In this document: positions 23,601 to 36,358 of the stretch, piece by piece | How the letters are laid out: every line of letters begins with the position of its first letter | Numbering within the stretch: the first letter of the stretch is position 1 | Origin: Doryteuthis pealeii | Lineage: Eukaryota > Mollusca > Cephalopoda > Myopsida > Loliginidae | Direction of reading: 5' to 3' | Assembly: GCA_023376005.1 (NCBI GenBank) | Contig: CM042163.1 | Location: forward strand, 3,582,392-3,646,391 | Length of the DNA: 64,000 bases | The notes under the pieces: generated by a model | What the model was told of the DNA's origin: nothing | The model's input: only the letters and a program-made list of their open reading frames with translations | Database searches by the model: none | Made by a program: the position numbers and the translations under genes

Positions 23601-24787
23601 AAATCAATGTGGAGATGGGGATTTGCTGCTTGGGCAACAGCTCATTCTCCATATGAACCCGACCAGGCTACGTAGTTAAAAAAAAATGCACACTACTACG
23701 TCGTTTCTCGTAGAAGGAAGAATGCCAGCACGCTATATGGGGTGGGGTGGGAGTTAAATTTAAATCCTAACTATACTTCCTCACAAAAATAATAGGCTAT
23801 GCCTATTCATTATGTACCCTAGCTTTCAAAGAAGAACTAGTTTGAAGTTTCTGGACTCGGAAGATAAATTAAATTGTGTGATTGCGGGGGTTGTCCTCCC
23901 AGGCAGCATTTGCTCGTGTATCTAAAAGGGGCAGGGTTATTTTTTATTCAGCCTGTAATATCACAATGCCAGTTATGTGCTACCTTACTAGATGTATGTG
24001 TGTGGGGGGTGAATCCAAATCCTAACTACACTTCTGTAGAAGTTATCCTCCAGATATAGAAACAATGATACTCACCATCGCAGTGGGGTTCTAACTACCG
24101 TCGAGTTAGCAGACGAAAACAACAGGCAAGCTGTAACTTAATACAGTCCTTGCATGCAGCTGGCATAATGCAAAGTGGTGGCTGAAGAGTGGGTACTTAT
24201 CCCTGTTCTTACTAACCCTGAAATCCAACAGCCAATCAGAACTCAGAAAATGAACTTGCCTGAGTTCATAATGGAACAATCCAAAGCTCCATGTAAGCCA
24301 CCTACCAAACTCTAGTTTTAGTCTTGCATTCATCTTGTAACAGAGTTGAATACTTTACACAAAATCCAACAACTTCATTACAAAAATGATAGGCTATGCC
24401 TATTCATTATGTAGCAAATAATTTGCCCATTCTACAAGGGTTAAAAAAGATTCTCTGCCTGCAAAAGGGTTAATTCAGACTTTAGAATCATTTAATATTA
24501 TTCACGTTTTTTTTGTTTGTTTGTTTATTTTTTTAATTTTTTATTATCTAGAGCAGAAGAAAATCCAAGTCCAATTCCACTTGGAACAATACACTACCCA
24601 TAAAAAAAATTCTGTTTCTTGCCAAAACATTTCACATGAATCTGCGAGTGCCCCCCCCCGGTTCTGAGATGATGCAATAGGATTACTCAAACTAATCTCA
24701 ATGACCTCATTTCTCTCTCCCAACTTCTTCTCTACATCCCTCTCCTCTTCCCCTCTCCCATTCTATTCATAATTCACTCGTAACATT

Positions 24788-24845
<58 letters not shown>

Positions 24846-25134
24846 CACAATAACATTCGTTTTTTGTCAACATCTGGTATTTTTATTCCAACATATTTTT
24901 TTCACCTTTCTCTGACCTTCATATCTTTCTCACTCTCATCTCCCCCCTCTCTCACTCTCATCTTCCCCCCTCTCTCACTCTCATCTTCCCCTCTCTCACT
25001 CTCATCTCCCCCCTCTCTCACTCTCATCTTCCCCCCTCTCTCACTCTCATCTTCCTCTCTCTCTCTCTCTCCACCTTTCCCCCCTCTCTCTCTCTCTCTC
25101 ACCTTTCCCCTCTCTCTCTCTCTCTCTCACCTTT

Positions 25135-25169
<35 letters not shown>

Positions 25170-25767
25170 TTTCCCCTCTCTCTCTCTCTCTCTCTCCTCT
25201 CGCCTTTCCCCTCTCTCTCTCTCTCTCTCGCCTTTCCCCTCTCTCTCTCTCTCTCTCGCCTTCCCCCTCTCTCTCTCTCTCTCGCCTTTCCCCTCTCTCT
25301 CTCTCTCGCCTTCTCACCTTTCCCCTCTCTCTCTCTCTCACCTTTCCCCTCTCTCTCTCTCTCTCACCTTTCCTCTCTCTCTCTCTCACCTTCCCCTCTC
25401 TCTCTCTCACCTTTCCCTCTCTCTCTCTCTCCCTCACCTTTCCCCTCTCTCTCTCTCCCTCACCTTTCCCCTCTCTCTCTCTCCCCTCTCTCACCTTTCC
25501 CCTCTCTCTCTCTCTCTCCCTTTCCCCTCTCTCTCTCTCTCTCTCCTTTCCCCTCTCTCTCTCTCTCTCACCTTTCCCCTCTCTCTCTCTCACCTTTCCC
25601 TCTCTCTCTCTCTCTCTCACCTTTCCCCTCTCTCTCTCTCTCTCTCTCACCTTTCCCTCTCTCTCTCTCTCTCTCACCTTTTCCCTCTCTCTCTCTCTCT
25701 CTCACTTTCCCCTCTCTCTCCTCTCTCTCTCACCTTTCCCCTCTCTCTCTCTCTCTCTCTCACCTTT

Positions 25768-25811
<44 letters not shown>

Positions 25812-25890
25812 CTCTCTCTCTCTCTCTCTCCTTTCCCCCTCTCTCTCTCTCTCTCTCTCCTTTCCCCTCTCTCTCTCTCTCTCTCTCCTT

Positions 25891-25924
<34 letters not shown>

Positions 25925-26246
25925 CTCTCTCTCTCTCTCTCTCTCTCCTCCCCTCTCTCTCTCTCTCTCTCTCTCCTCTTCCCCCTCTCTCTCTCTCTCA
26001 CCTTTCCCCTCTCTCTCCTCTCTCACCTCCCCCCCCTCTCTCTCACCTTCCCCCCCTCTCTCTCACCTCCCCCCTCTCTCTCTCTCACCTTTCCCCTCTC
26101 TCTCTCACCCTTCCCCCCTCTCTCTCTCTCTCTCTCACCCCGCTCTCTCTCACCTTCCCCTTCCCCTCATCTCTCTCACACTCTCTGTCTTCTCCGTCCT
26201 TCTCTCTCTCTCTCTCCTTATCCGTCTCTCTCTCCTCTCCTTATCC

Positions 26247-26281
<35 letters not shown>

Positions 26282-29200
26282 CTCTCTCTGACCCCTTTCT
26301 AATGTAACATTTACCTAACCTACTAAAAGACACATCAATCACATTTGTTCCTCGTTAACATTTTTATTTTATAAATGGAAAACCTTCTTTCTTTGAAATA
26401 TAGATCATGAGGATAGGACAATACCATAAGTTGTACTGAATACAAGCTTTTGTTGATTGTTTCTTTTGGTTTTACTTTAATTCTGAATTGGTTGAATAGA
26501 AACTTAAATCATCAATGACCCATTTCATTTGGAAGTTAATTTAACATTTTTCACTTAGTTTTCACCCTCTGCCTACTTTAAGCCACTCATAGCAGCTCTC
26601 ACACCACTGTGTAAAAACTGATGATCAGTTCATTATAATTGAACAGAAAAGGCTCGGATCCCAATAATAATAGGACTTTATTTGAATAGAACAAGTTTTG
26701 AGGTGAATAGATGGTAAAATTTGGTACAGCAGTGTGTAGGGGGGGGGAGGAAAAGAGTTAAGTGAAAAATGTTAAATAGTTAGTCACAGTTGGCCTATCA
26801 GGGCCAGACTTATGATTCATCTGTACTGCTGATGCTCTTCCCACTTGTGTGGTACAAAAAATGTTTAGGAATCGGGGAAATTAATTTTTTTAAAAGTGTA
26901 CACCAAAAATATGTCTCCGTGTTCCTGATTAAAGAACAGAAAATGGAACCCAAAATGAGAGAGAGAGAGAGAGAAGTGGCCCAATATAAAAGAGAAGTAG
27001 TAACCCATTAGATGAAAAAAATGTTAGAATTTGATAAAGAAGACTATGCAACATTTTCAATGTACACCTGATGAGGAATGAATAATATCTTAGCCAAAAT
27101 ATTATGTTAAAACAACAAAGATGAAGATACTCATCCAAAAAATTTAAAAACACAAATTAGTCCTAAAAAAATTAAAGTTTGCTGATATATTTGTTTTTAT
27201 AAATAAGAATATAAAAGAGAAAAATATAATATCTTGAAAAAAAATTTATTAAAATTTTGTGTTTTTTTTAATTCAAAAAATTTTTTCTTCTTTCATTTTC
27301 AGACTGTTGGCGTTGTTGTTTTTGGCATTGGCGCCTGGACCGCATCTGACCGAATATTTCTCTCCGACATCATCGGTTCCAATCTTTATGCTGCAGCTTC
27401 ATACATGTTAATCATCTCTGGAGTGATTATTCTTATTGTTGCCGTTTTTGGTTGCGTTACAACATGGAAGGAAATGAGATATGGTATTCTACTCGTAAGT
27501 AACATAAATCTTCAAATCTTTAACAAGACGGGCGGTGGGAGAGGCCCCCTCTGATCAATCGGCTCGTCACGTCAAGCCCTAGCACCTACCGTATTTGACA
27601 GCATATAAGACGCATGTAGGAAGCATGTGTGTAATGGTTAAAGTCATGGGAAATGGACTCGTCGCCCCGAGTTCAAGTCCTGGATGTGGTAACTGCATTT
27701 CACTTAGCACTAATACTCTTGGGAAAGGTATGAATCCTACTCTCCCTCCAGCTATGGATAAATAGGCAGACTGAGCACTTTAACCTTGGTTAGGCAACCT
27801 GTCTAGGAAAAGGAAAACTCTGAATTCAAACCTGTTGAACTCCGCTTAAGAAATTGACCTTGTGTCACATCCTGCTCGTGCGGAGGGGTTGGTAAATATA
27901 TATAAGACGCACCCCCATTTCAGTAGGTCAGATTCAGAAAAAAAAGTTTTTAGTGTATTTAGGCATATATTGTTAAAAACTGTTTTTTCTTCGCCACCAT
28001 ACACTCCTGTTAACCTTGATTATAACAATACCAGCAATAAAATAAGGACGCATGGAGTTTAGGGTAGGTAAAAGTACTGAGCGTAAGTTGGGTTAGTGAG
28101 CATCATAGAGAAGATTAGCCTAGGCCTATGGGAGGTCTCAAACTTCACCTACGATGTATAAGACACAGGGTAACTTTTTGAGCCAAAATTTTGGGAAAAA
28201 AGTATGTCTTATATGGCATCAAATACGATATATGATTGCCCCAACTCTATTGCCCTTATGGCAAGTCCCAAACCCTTTTTATTAAATGGGTGTTAGAAGG
28301 CGGTGGCTGAGGGTCTTCATGTCTTGGGTATGATGTTAAATTCTAACTAATGCTGAGATCCCAGTTTTGGAGGTTTGGGGAATGTGGAGCGCCCCTTCAT
28401 CACCATTGCTCCCTGGTCCACTCTGACCCTGAGTGGTGGTACCTGTTGGGGTCCCATCTATGGGTTAAATAGAAAAATTTGTTTATAAAAAAATTGAGTA
28501 TCCTTTAAGAATGAATTCATTTCGAAACTTTGCCGGCATTAAATGACCCACTGAGGTTGATATGCCGTAAAACAAACAAACAAACAATCTTTAACAAAAA
28601 TGGTGAATCCCAAAGATTAACATCTCAGGATCACTTTTTTTTCAATTAAAGATCATGTCTACGTAATGAATTGTCTTCTGACCCATGGACAAATGACTGG
28701 TTAGATAGAAACAATGTGTTTTAAAAAATTGAGTTTTAAAAAAAGATGTTGAATATCCATCAGGAATGAATATATCAAAATGACTTTGGCATAAAATAAC
28801 CCAACAAGGGATGGCATGCCTTAAATCCAACCAACCAACCAACCAAATTGTAGATTTTCTTTCTAGAGATCATTGAAATTTCTATCTGCCCATTTTATAA
28901 GACATAATTATGATTGTTAATAAATATTTTCTTTTTCTTCCTCCTCTTCTTCCTCTTCTTTCTCTTCTTCTTTTTCTTCTTCTTCTTCTTCATCTTTCTC
29001 TTCTTCTTTCTCTTCTTTCTCTTCTTTCTCTTCTTCTTTCTCTTTTCTTTCTCTTTTTCTTCTTCTTCTTTCTCTTTCTTCTTTCTCTTTTTCTTCTTCT
29101 TCTTTTTCTTCTTCTTTTCTTTTTTTCTTCTTCTTTCTTTCTCTTTTTTCTTCTTCTTCTTCTCTTCTCTTTCTCTTTTTTCTCTTCTTCTTTCTCTTCT

Positions 29201-29516
29201 TTCTTTCTCTTTCTCTCTTTCTCTTTCTCTTCTTCTCTTTCTCTCTTCTTCTCTTTTTCTCTTCTTTCTTTCTTTCTTTCTCTTTTTCTCTTCTCTTCTT
29301 CTTCTTTCTCTTCTTCTCTTCTTCTTCTTTCTCTTCTTCTTCTTCCTCTTCTTCTTCTTCTTTCTCTTCTTCTTCTTCCTTCTTCTTCTTCTCTTTCTTC
29401 TTCTTCTTCTTCTTCTTCTTCTTTCCTCTTTTCCTCTCTTCTTCTTCTTCTTCTTCTTCTTCTTCTTCTTCTCTCTTTCTCTCTTCTTCTTCTTCTTCTT
29501 CTCTCTTTTCTCCTCT

Positions 29517-29549
<33 letters not shown>

Positions 29550-31117
29550 TCTTCTTCTCTTCTCTTTCTTCTCTTCTTCTTCTTCTTCTTCTTCTTTTCT
29601 TCCTCTTCCTCTTTCTCTTCTTCTTCTCTTCTCTTCTTCTCTCTCTCTTCTCTTCTTCTTCTCTTCTTTCTCTTCTCTTCTTCTCTTTCTCTTCTTTCTC
29701 TTCTCTTCTTCTCTTCTTCATCTTTCTCTTCTTTCTCTTCTTCATCTTTCTCTTCTTTCTCTTCTTCATCTTTTTCTTCTTCTTCTTCTTCTTCATCTTT
29801 TCTTCTTTCTCTTCTCTTCATCTTTTTCTCTTTCTCTTCTTCTTCATCTTTTTCTTCTTCTCTTCTTCTTCATCTTTTTCTTCTTTCTCTTCTTTCTTCT
29901 TTCTCTTTTCTTCTTTTTTCTTCTTTCTCTTCTTCTTTCTCTTTCTTCTTCTTCTCTTCTTTTTTCTCTTCTTTCTCTTTCTTCTCTTTTTCTTCTTTTC
30001 TTCTTCTTTCTCTTCTTCTTCTTTTTCTTCTTCTTTCTTTCTTCTTTTCTCTTTTCTTCTTTCTCTTTTTCTTCTTTTCTCTTTTTCTTCTTCTCTTTTT
30101 CTTCTTTCTCTTTTTCTTCTTTCTCTTTTCTTCTTTCTCTTTTCTTCTTTCTTTCTCTTCTCTTCTTTCTTTCTTTCTCTTCTTTCTCTTCTTCTTCTCT
30201 TCTTCTTTTTTTAGAATCTCTGCATCACCCTGTGTTGCACTACATTCAGCTACTTTGCGTTTTCATTAAATTTCTTCTGAACAGGTGCTGGGAGTCCCAA
30301 ATATTCTTTAGGGACCCTAATTGCTTTAATCTTTCCCTGTTCAGATGTGTGTGAAATCCCAGGGAATTACTCACAAAGGTTTATTTAAAGTCAGAAAGAG
30401 ATTATTTTTAACTTTAAACCAGAAAACAAATATTTGTTCATTTCAGATGGAGGGGCATTTTCTTTTCTATCAAATCAGAGAATATGATAAGAACTCTGCG
30501 TATTAGTCTATAACCAACACTCGGTCTTCATAATGCATATGGATACACTAATGTTGCATACCTCTTTCCTTACTTACTTCTATTCTTCTTCTGGCATCTC
30601 TTCTAGCATCTGGACTTCGTCTTGGTGGTCGGTTGCACTTAACTCATTTCTTCTTCTAGATCAGTCTTGTTACCAAGACATTCACCAACCACAAAACCGT
30701 GTTATTTTCGTAAGCTTTTATTTACTTAACTAAACATAGCGCACGTATGCAGTGTGAGTTCCAGTTAAGGCAGGACATCTTCTCTGCCTGAGTCCAACTG
30801 AAAACTGAAGACCAAACCAGGTCCCACGTGACTTCACGTATTTCGTGGGCTTTCTGTACTATTCCCATGGAAAAGTGCCGCCCGTGATATGAGAAGGGCC
30901 ATCCCTTTAGAACTACAGGGAATTGACAATAATCTTATGCAACCGCATAGATTATGTAACACTAACATTAAACATTCGGTAAAGAAAGACAAACAACTAA
31001 CATGACCAATGGTGTCCTGGGTATGATGTTAAACTGCATCTAAAGTGGAGTACCCTTTCATCAGCATTACTCCCAGGTCCACTTTGATTTTGAGTGATAG
31101 TTTTCTAAACTTTTTGA

Positions 31118-31149
<32 letters not shown>

Positions 31150-31385
31150 ATTAAAATTTTTTATACTCATTCTTATTTCTTTGTTTATTTTCAGTATTTT
31201 GTGATTTTATCTTTGATCTTCATCTTCTTGATCATTGCTTCTATTCTGGCTGTTGTTTTCCGAGGAGAGGTAAAAAAAAAAAAATTTCTTTTTCATTTCT
31301 TGATTATTGCTTTGTTTTAAAAAATTCCTATTTTGGATTTGAACTCTTTAATTCAAGATTTACAACAAATATTTTAGCAAGACTT

Positions 31386-31430
<45 letters not shown>

Positions 31431-31767
31431 GTTAAGTAAACAAACAAATGTGTTTATATTTATATGGCTTTAGGCCGACAATTTTTGGAGGATATGTGCT
31501 TAATTGAAGTCATACTTAATTTTGAAAATTAATTAGTTAATAATTAATGAATTTAGGCAGGCATATATGTTCAAATATAAGGCTAAACAAATCAAGAAAA
31601 TGTCAATCCCTGAATGTACATTTCAACCTATATATTGACATTCAGAGATTGACATTTTCTTGATTTGTTTAGCCTTACATTTGAACATATATGCCCACCT
31701 AAATTCATTAATTATTAACTAATTAATTTTCAAAATTAGGTATGACTTCAATTAAGCACATATCCTC

Positions 31768-31810
<43 letters not shown>

Positions 31811-34800
31811 AAGTTGTCAGGGTGGTCTAAAGTCAGTAACAGCAGCCAATCAGCGAGGGAATCTATCCTCTTTTTACTAGCACTAAGACCAAGGAGATTG
31901 TTTTTGCATCTAAGGTGGAACGCCACACCTACCATCAGCTCCTTACTTTACCGCACAGATCCCTGTGCTACTCATACACTGAGTTGGCGAGGACCGGTTT
32001 CAAACTAAGAACCTTGTGGTTTCTAGCCGAATGCTCTACCGACTGAGTTAACCCGGCCCTTATATATAATTCAGAAAAAATGATAAATAAATGTGAAATA
32101 TATAATATTCAATAATCGAAAAATTTTAAACATTGACTAAATTTTCAAATTTTAATAAATCATGTTCACCTGATTTTCATATTTATTTATTACCTTTTCC
32201 ACATACTGTTGGATTTATTTTCCTTTCTTCCCAACATATGTAGATTCATTTAAATTTTTTAATTCATAATTTTTGTCTTTGAATTTAAGAATGCTGAGAC
32301 ATTTTTGAATGATTTATATTTATTTACTATTAAATCCCATGTAATCAAAAAAGAATGAGCATTATTATTTGGCAAATTCCCATATTTTAAATGTTTGTAG
32401 AAATATGAGAGTGTGTTAAAAGCTTTATTAACCCTTTAATCACAAATAATGTTTCTTGTTATGTGTCATATTTCTCCAATAATTTAAGTGCACGTGGATT
32501 TAAAAAAATATCTGGACCGTGCCAGAGAATTGAAAAAGCTATGGAATATGAAGGTCAAAGTGATACCAATTATAGTTGGTGCACTTGGAACAGTCCCAAA
32601 AAGATTGGAAAAAATACTGGAAAATCTGGAAATTAGAGGAAGAATTGAGACCATCTGCATTGCTGCAATCTGCTAGAATACTCAGAAGAGTCCTGGATAC
32701 CCGTGGAGACTTGTTGTCACTTAGACTCCAGGGAAATACCATCAGCTAATGCTGGTGTGAAAAACTCACAATAATAATAATAATAATGAGAGTGAAAGTG
32801 ATACCAATTATAGTTGGTGCACTTGGAACGGTTCCAATAAACTTGGAAAAAAGACTGGAGGATCTAGATATCAGAGGAAGAATTGAGACCATCCAGACTA
32901 CTGCACTGCTGCAATCTGCCAGAATACTCAGTCCTGGATACCTGAGGAGACTTGTTGTCACTCAGACTCCAGTGAAATACCATCAGCTAACGCTGATGTG
33001 AAAAACTCAAATGGAAAGGTGATTCACTCGGAATTCTGCAAGAAATTAAATTTTCACCATTCAACAAAATAATATATGCACAAACCTGAATCTGTCCTGG
33101 AGAATGAGATCACAAAATTCTCTGGGACTGTTGAGGTGGCAGACAGATCACCTAATGCCGGCCAGGAGTTCCAGACCTAGTGTTGATTAACAGAAAGACT
33201 TGTCTTCTCGTGATTTTTGCCATCCCGGCCGATCCAGAGTGGAAAGTGAAAGAAAAGCGAGAAGATAGACAATACTTGGACATTGCAATTGATAAGAATA
33301 ATTCCACTAATAAGATTTTTAATTCTTCTTTTTAAAAATGTGTCTTCATAATAATCCAGAATTTATAAAGGATCTTTTGTTTTGAAAAAATCAAATTCTA
33401 AATCGGATTCAAATTTGATATTTAATGAAATTTTAAACAGATATCAAAATGTTCCTTCACTTAAAATGGCTCCCGTTTATTTTTGATTCCATTTGTCATT
33501 ATTTAGGTATATATGACATTACGTTTGTCTCGCGTTGTAGTTTTATGTAAGTCTCTGCTGAGTTTAATAAATCCAAATATGTCTTCATGACAATCCAGAA
33601 TTGTAAAGGATCTTTCATTTCTAAAGATCAAATCCTAAATCGGATTCAAATTGGAAATTTGTGAATTAAACAAAATAATCCAAATGTCCCTTCACTTAAA
33701 AATTCCTCTCCTTTATTTTTTCATTAGTTACAAGATGTCATGTCAAAAGCAATGGTGAAACAATTCTCAAACAATATGGTTACAATCTGGACTACTCAGT
33801 GAAGAAAATCGAGGAAATAACCAAATCTTGGGATGTAAACATACAAAAGGTATGTTACTTTTAAATTTTTCAAGACTGTCTCATTAGTTGGATTATTGTC
33901 CAGGGTATAGGCCTAGGCCTAGGCCATAAACCACTTCCCTGTTTGAAATAATAACTGTTGTACGGCCGTTCCTACAGTGGAGATATACACCGGGTTCTCA
34001 CTATAAATAGTGAGACACCGAGTGAAAAGGTTTGTACTGTTACCGTTTAGCGGCAAGCTAAGCCTTCTTGTACCTTATTGTAAATACACTGGTCTCATTT
34101 CCCACCTCGATTTGACTTCTTTTTTAACTGTTGAAGCTAACATCACAACAATAACCATCGATGTTGATTTTGGGAAAATGAATCTTCTATTACGGTACAA
34201 CAAAAAAAAAGAAATTTCTAGACCAGGTGAGAAGTGTTGTAAGGTTAACCTGAAGTAAAAATTTCTTAGTTCTTCTCTTTTTTTTTCTTTTTTTTCTTTT
34301 TTTTTTTTTCTTTTTTTGTTGAAGTATCATTGGGGAACGAAAAAAGTTTTGGTAATGGGCGCAGGCGATATAAAGTCTAAAATTCGGCTTCCAGTTTCCG
34401 TGAAGAACATTGACTGGCTTTATGAACAAATTCAAGAAAATTTTAACACCAGATTCCTGAAATGCAAGAGCCCCGTCAGATGGGGCTTTAGAATACACCG
34501 CACTGCACCTCTGCAAAGGGTAAGACCCCCACCCACCCAATGGGGCCACTGTTGCTGTGGCTGTGGCTGATGCTTATATATAGAATCCTGGTGGCTGAGC
34601 AATCCATGACATGGAACACTCCACTTTGGCCCTTACTTAGGCTAGACGGGCGGTCGGAGAGGCCACTCCGATCAATCAGCTGGTCAAATTAAGCCCTAGC
34701 ACCTATATAATGTCCCAACCCTAATGCCCTCAATGGCTACCCCCAATTCACTTTTTTTATCATAATATATATATAATATATATTATAATATAATTAATAT

Positions 34801-36218
34801 TATAATATTAAATTTTTACTTGAAGGCAACTTACAACGCATGTACGCATATTCGATACTTTTCTTATAGAAAATGAACTTGACAGTGTAACCCGGCAAAA
34901 GGATGGCTCGGTGTGTAGAAAATATAAACCGTACAGAACTGTTTGACTTTATTAAGTCTCATTTTAATGCGATACCGTGCGTTATACAGTGCCTTTCAAG
35001 TAAAATTTAATATATACTTTATTCAGACAACGTTTCTAAACATTAAACATACATCCAAAAATCTTAATATAGTATATATATATATATATATATATATTTA
35101 CCAACTCCTCCGCACGGACTGGATATGACACAAGGGTCAATTTCTTAAACAGCGAGTTCACAGGGTTTGAATTCAGAGTTTTCCTTCTCCTACAAATTCA
35201 GATTATACACAAAAAAAGAATGTCATATAATTTATTAAGTTTTGACTTCACTTTTATATAATAAATATATATATATATTATAATATAATATATATAATAT
35301 CACCAAGCCTGATGAAGATACCAGAGATCTGAAAACCGTGTTGCACATGTAAAAAAAAAGAATAAAAAATTTTTTTCTGAGACAAAAAATCATTTGCGGA
35401 CCTTCCTTTTTTATAAATATATATATATAATATATATTATATATATATATATAAAAATGGACTCCTCTCGTCGATTTTTGACATGAGGGTCATTCGGTGA
35501 ACAACCAGCAAGGGATTTGTTTATAGTGGTGAAGGGCTTGTGTTGACCATTCGCCACTTTTTGCACAGTCGATAGGGAAAGCATTGTGCATCAGGGAAGG
35601 CACGAACCCAATCAACGACTGACTTCAGGAATTTTGAATTCAGAGTTTTCCTCTCCTAGACTGGTTAACCTACCAAGGTTTAAGAGCCCAAGTCTGCCCT
35701 ATCTAATTTTACTCTATAGCTGAAAGGCACAGTGACATAATGATTGAGAGTCATGGGAAAATGGACTTGTTCGATCCTGAGTATTTCAAATCCTAAACAG
35801 CATGTTTTGCATTTCACAATAGCGCTAATGACCTTGGAAAGGTATGAATCCATATATATATATATATATAGTATATATATATGATGGTTTAATAAAAACA
35901 TCGTGTTTATTTGATATGGCTTAGGCCAACAATTTTTGGAGATATGTGCTTAATTGAAGTCATACTAATTTTGAAAATTAATTAGTTAATAATTAAGGAA
36001 TTTAGGCGGGCATATATGTTCAAATTAAGGCTAAACATCAAGAAAATGTCAATCCCTGACAATAGTCATAAATGTACACTTTCAGGTTGACATGTTCTTC
36101 TCGATTGTTTAGCCTTACATTGAAACATATATGCCCACCTAAATTCTTAATTATAACTAATTAATTTTTCAAAATTAGGTATGACTTCAATTAAGCACAT
36201 AATCTCCAAATATATATT

Positions 36219-36261
<43 letters not shown>

Positions 36262-36319
36262 TTTTTATTTTTTTTTTTTTCACAATGAAATTTTACTTGA
36301 TTATTTCTAATGAATGGAC

Positions 36320-36358
<39 letters not shown>

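Larger units (their letters stand above)
20634..27302 (+). other. Intron 1 (6.7 kb)
   Basis: It runs from gtaagta to tcag. It holds a decayed mariner (20716-21657), a 93-bp tandem array (21850-22690), fragments of the tailed SINE-like family (23157-23358), a directly repeated motif (23451, 23781, 24379), a (TA)n tract (24793-24843) and the CT array (24930-26289). Nothing coding is seen at 26290-27300. Confidence 0.85.
27528..28588 (+). mobile_element. Tailed SINE-like family A, interrupted by a nested MITE
   Basis: Family A sequence runs from 27528 to 27588, is broken by the element at 27589-28228, then resumes at 28229 with the next consensus bases and ends in an (AAAC)n tail at 28588. Lies in intron 2. 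Confidence 0.85.

Noticed and set aside
24864..26291. Long Ser/Leu/Pro open frame (475 codons) and Arg/Glu/Gly frames on the other strand
   Set aside because: They are translations of the (CT)n array; open in all frames, with no domain or codon structure.
27066..27110. CTGATGA-containing segment as a further hammerhead
   Set aside because: The GAAA box is absent and stems I and III do not pair.
28895..30269. Very long Lys/Arg/Glu and Phe/Ser/Leu frames on both strands
   Set aside because: Products of the TTC-rich array; every frame is open because the sequence lacks stop codons by composition.
34316..34570. Frame of 84 codons with a plausible sequence near its start
   Set aside because: It runs into the SINE-like repeat, is broken in the duplicate copy at about 40615, and no family was recognised.
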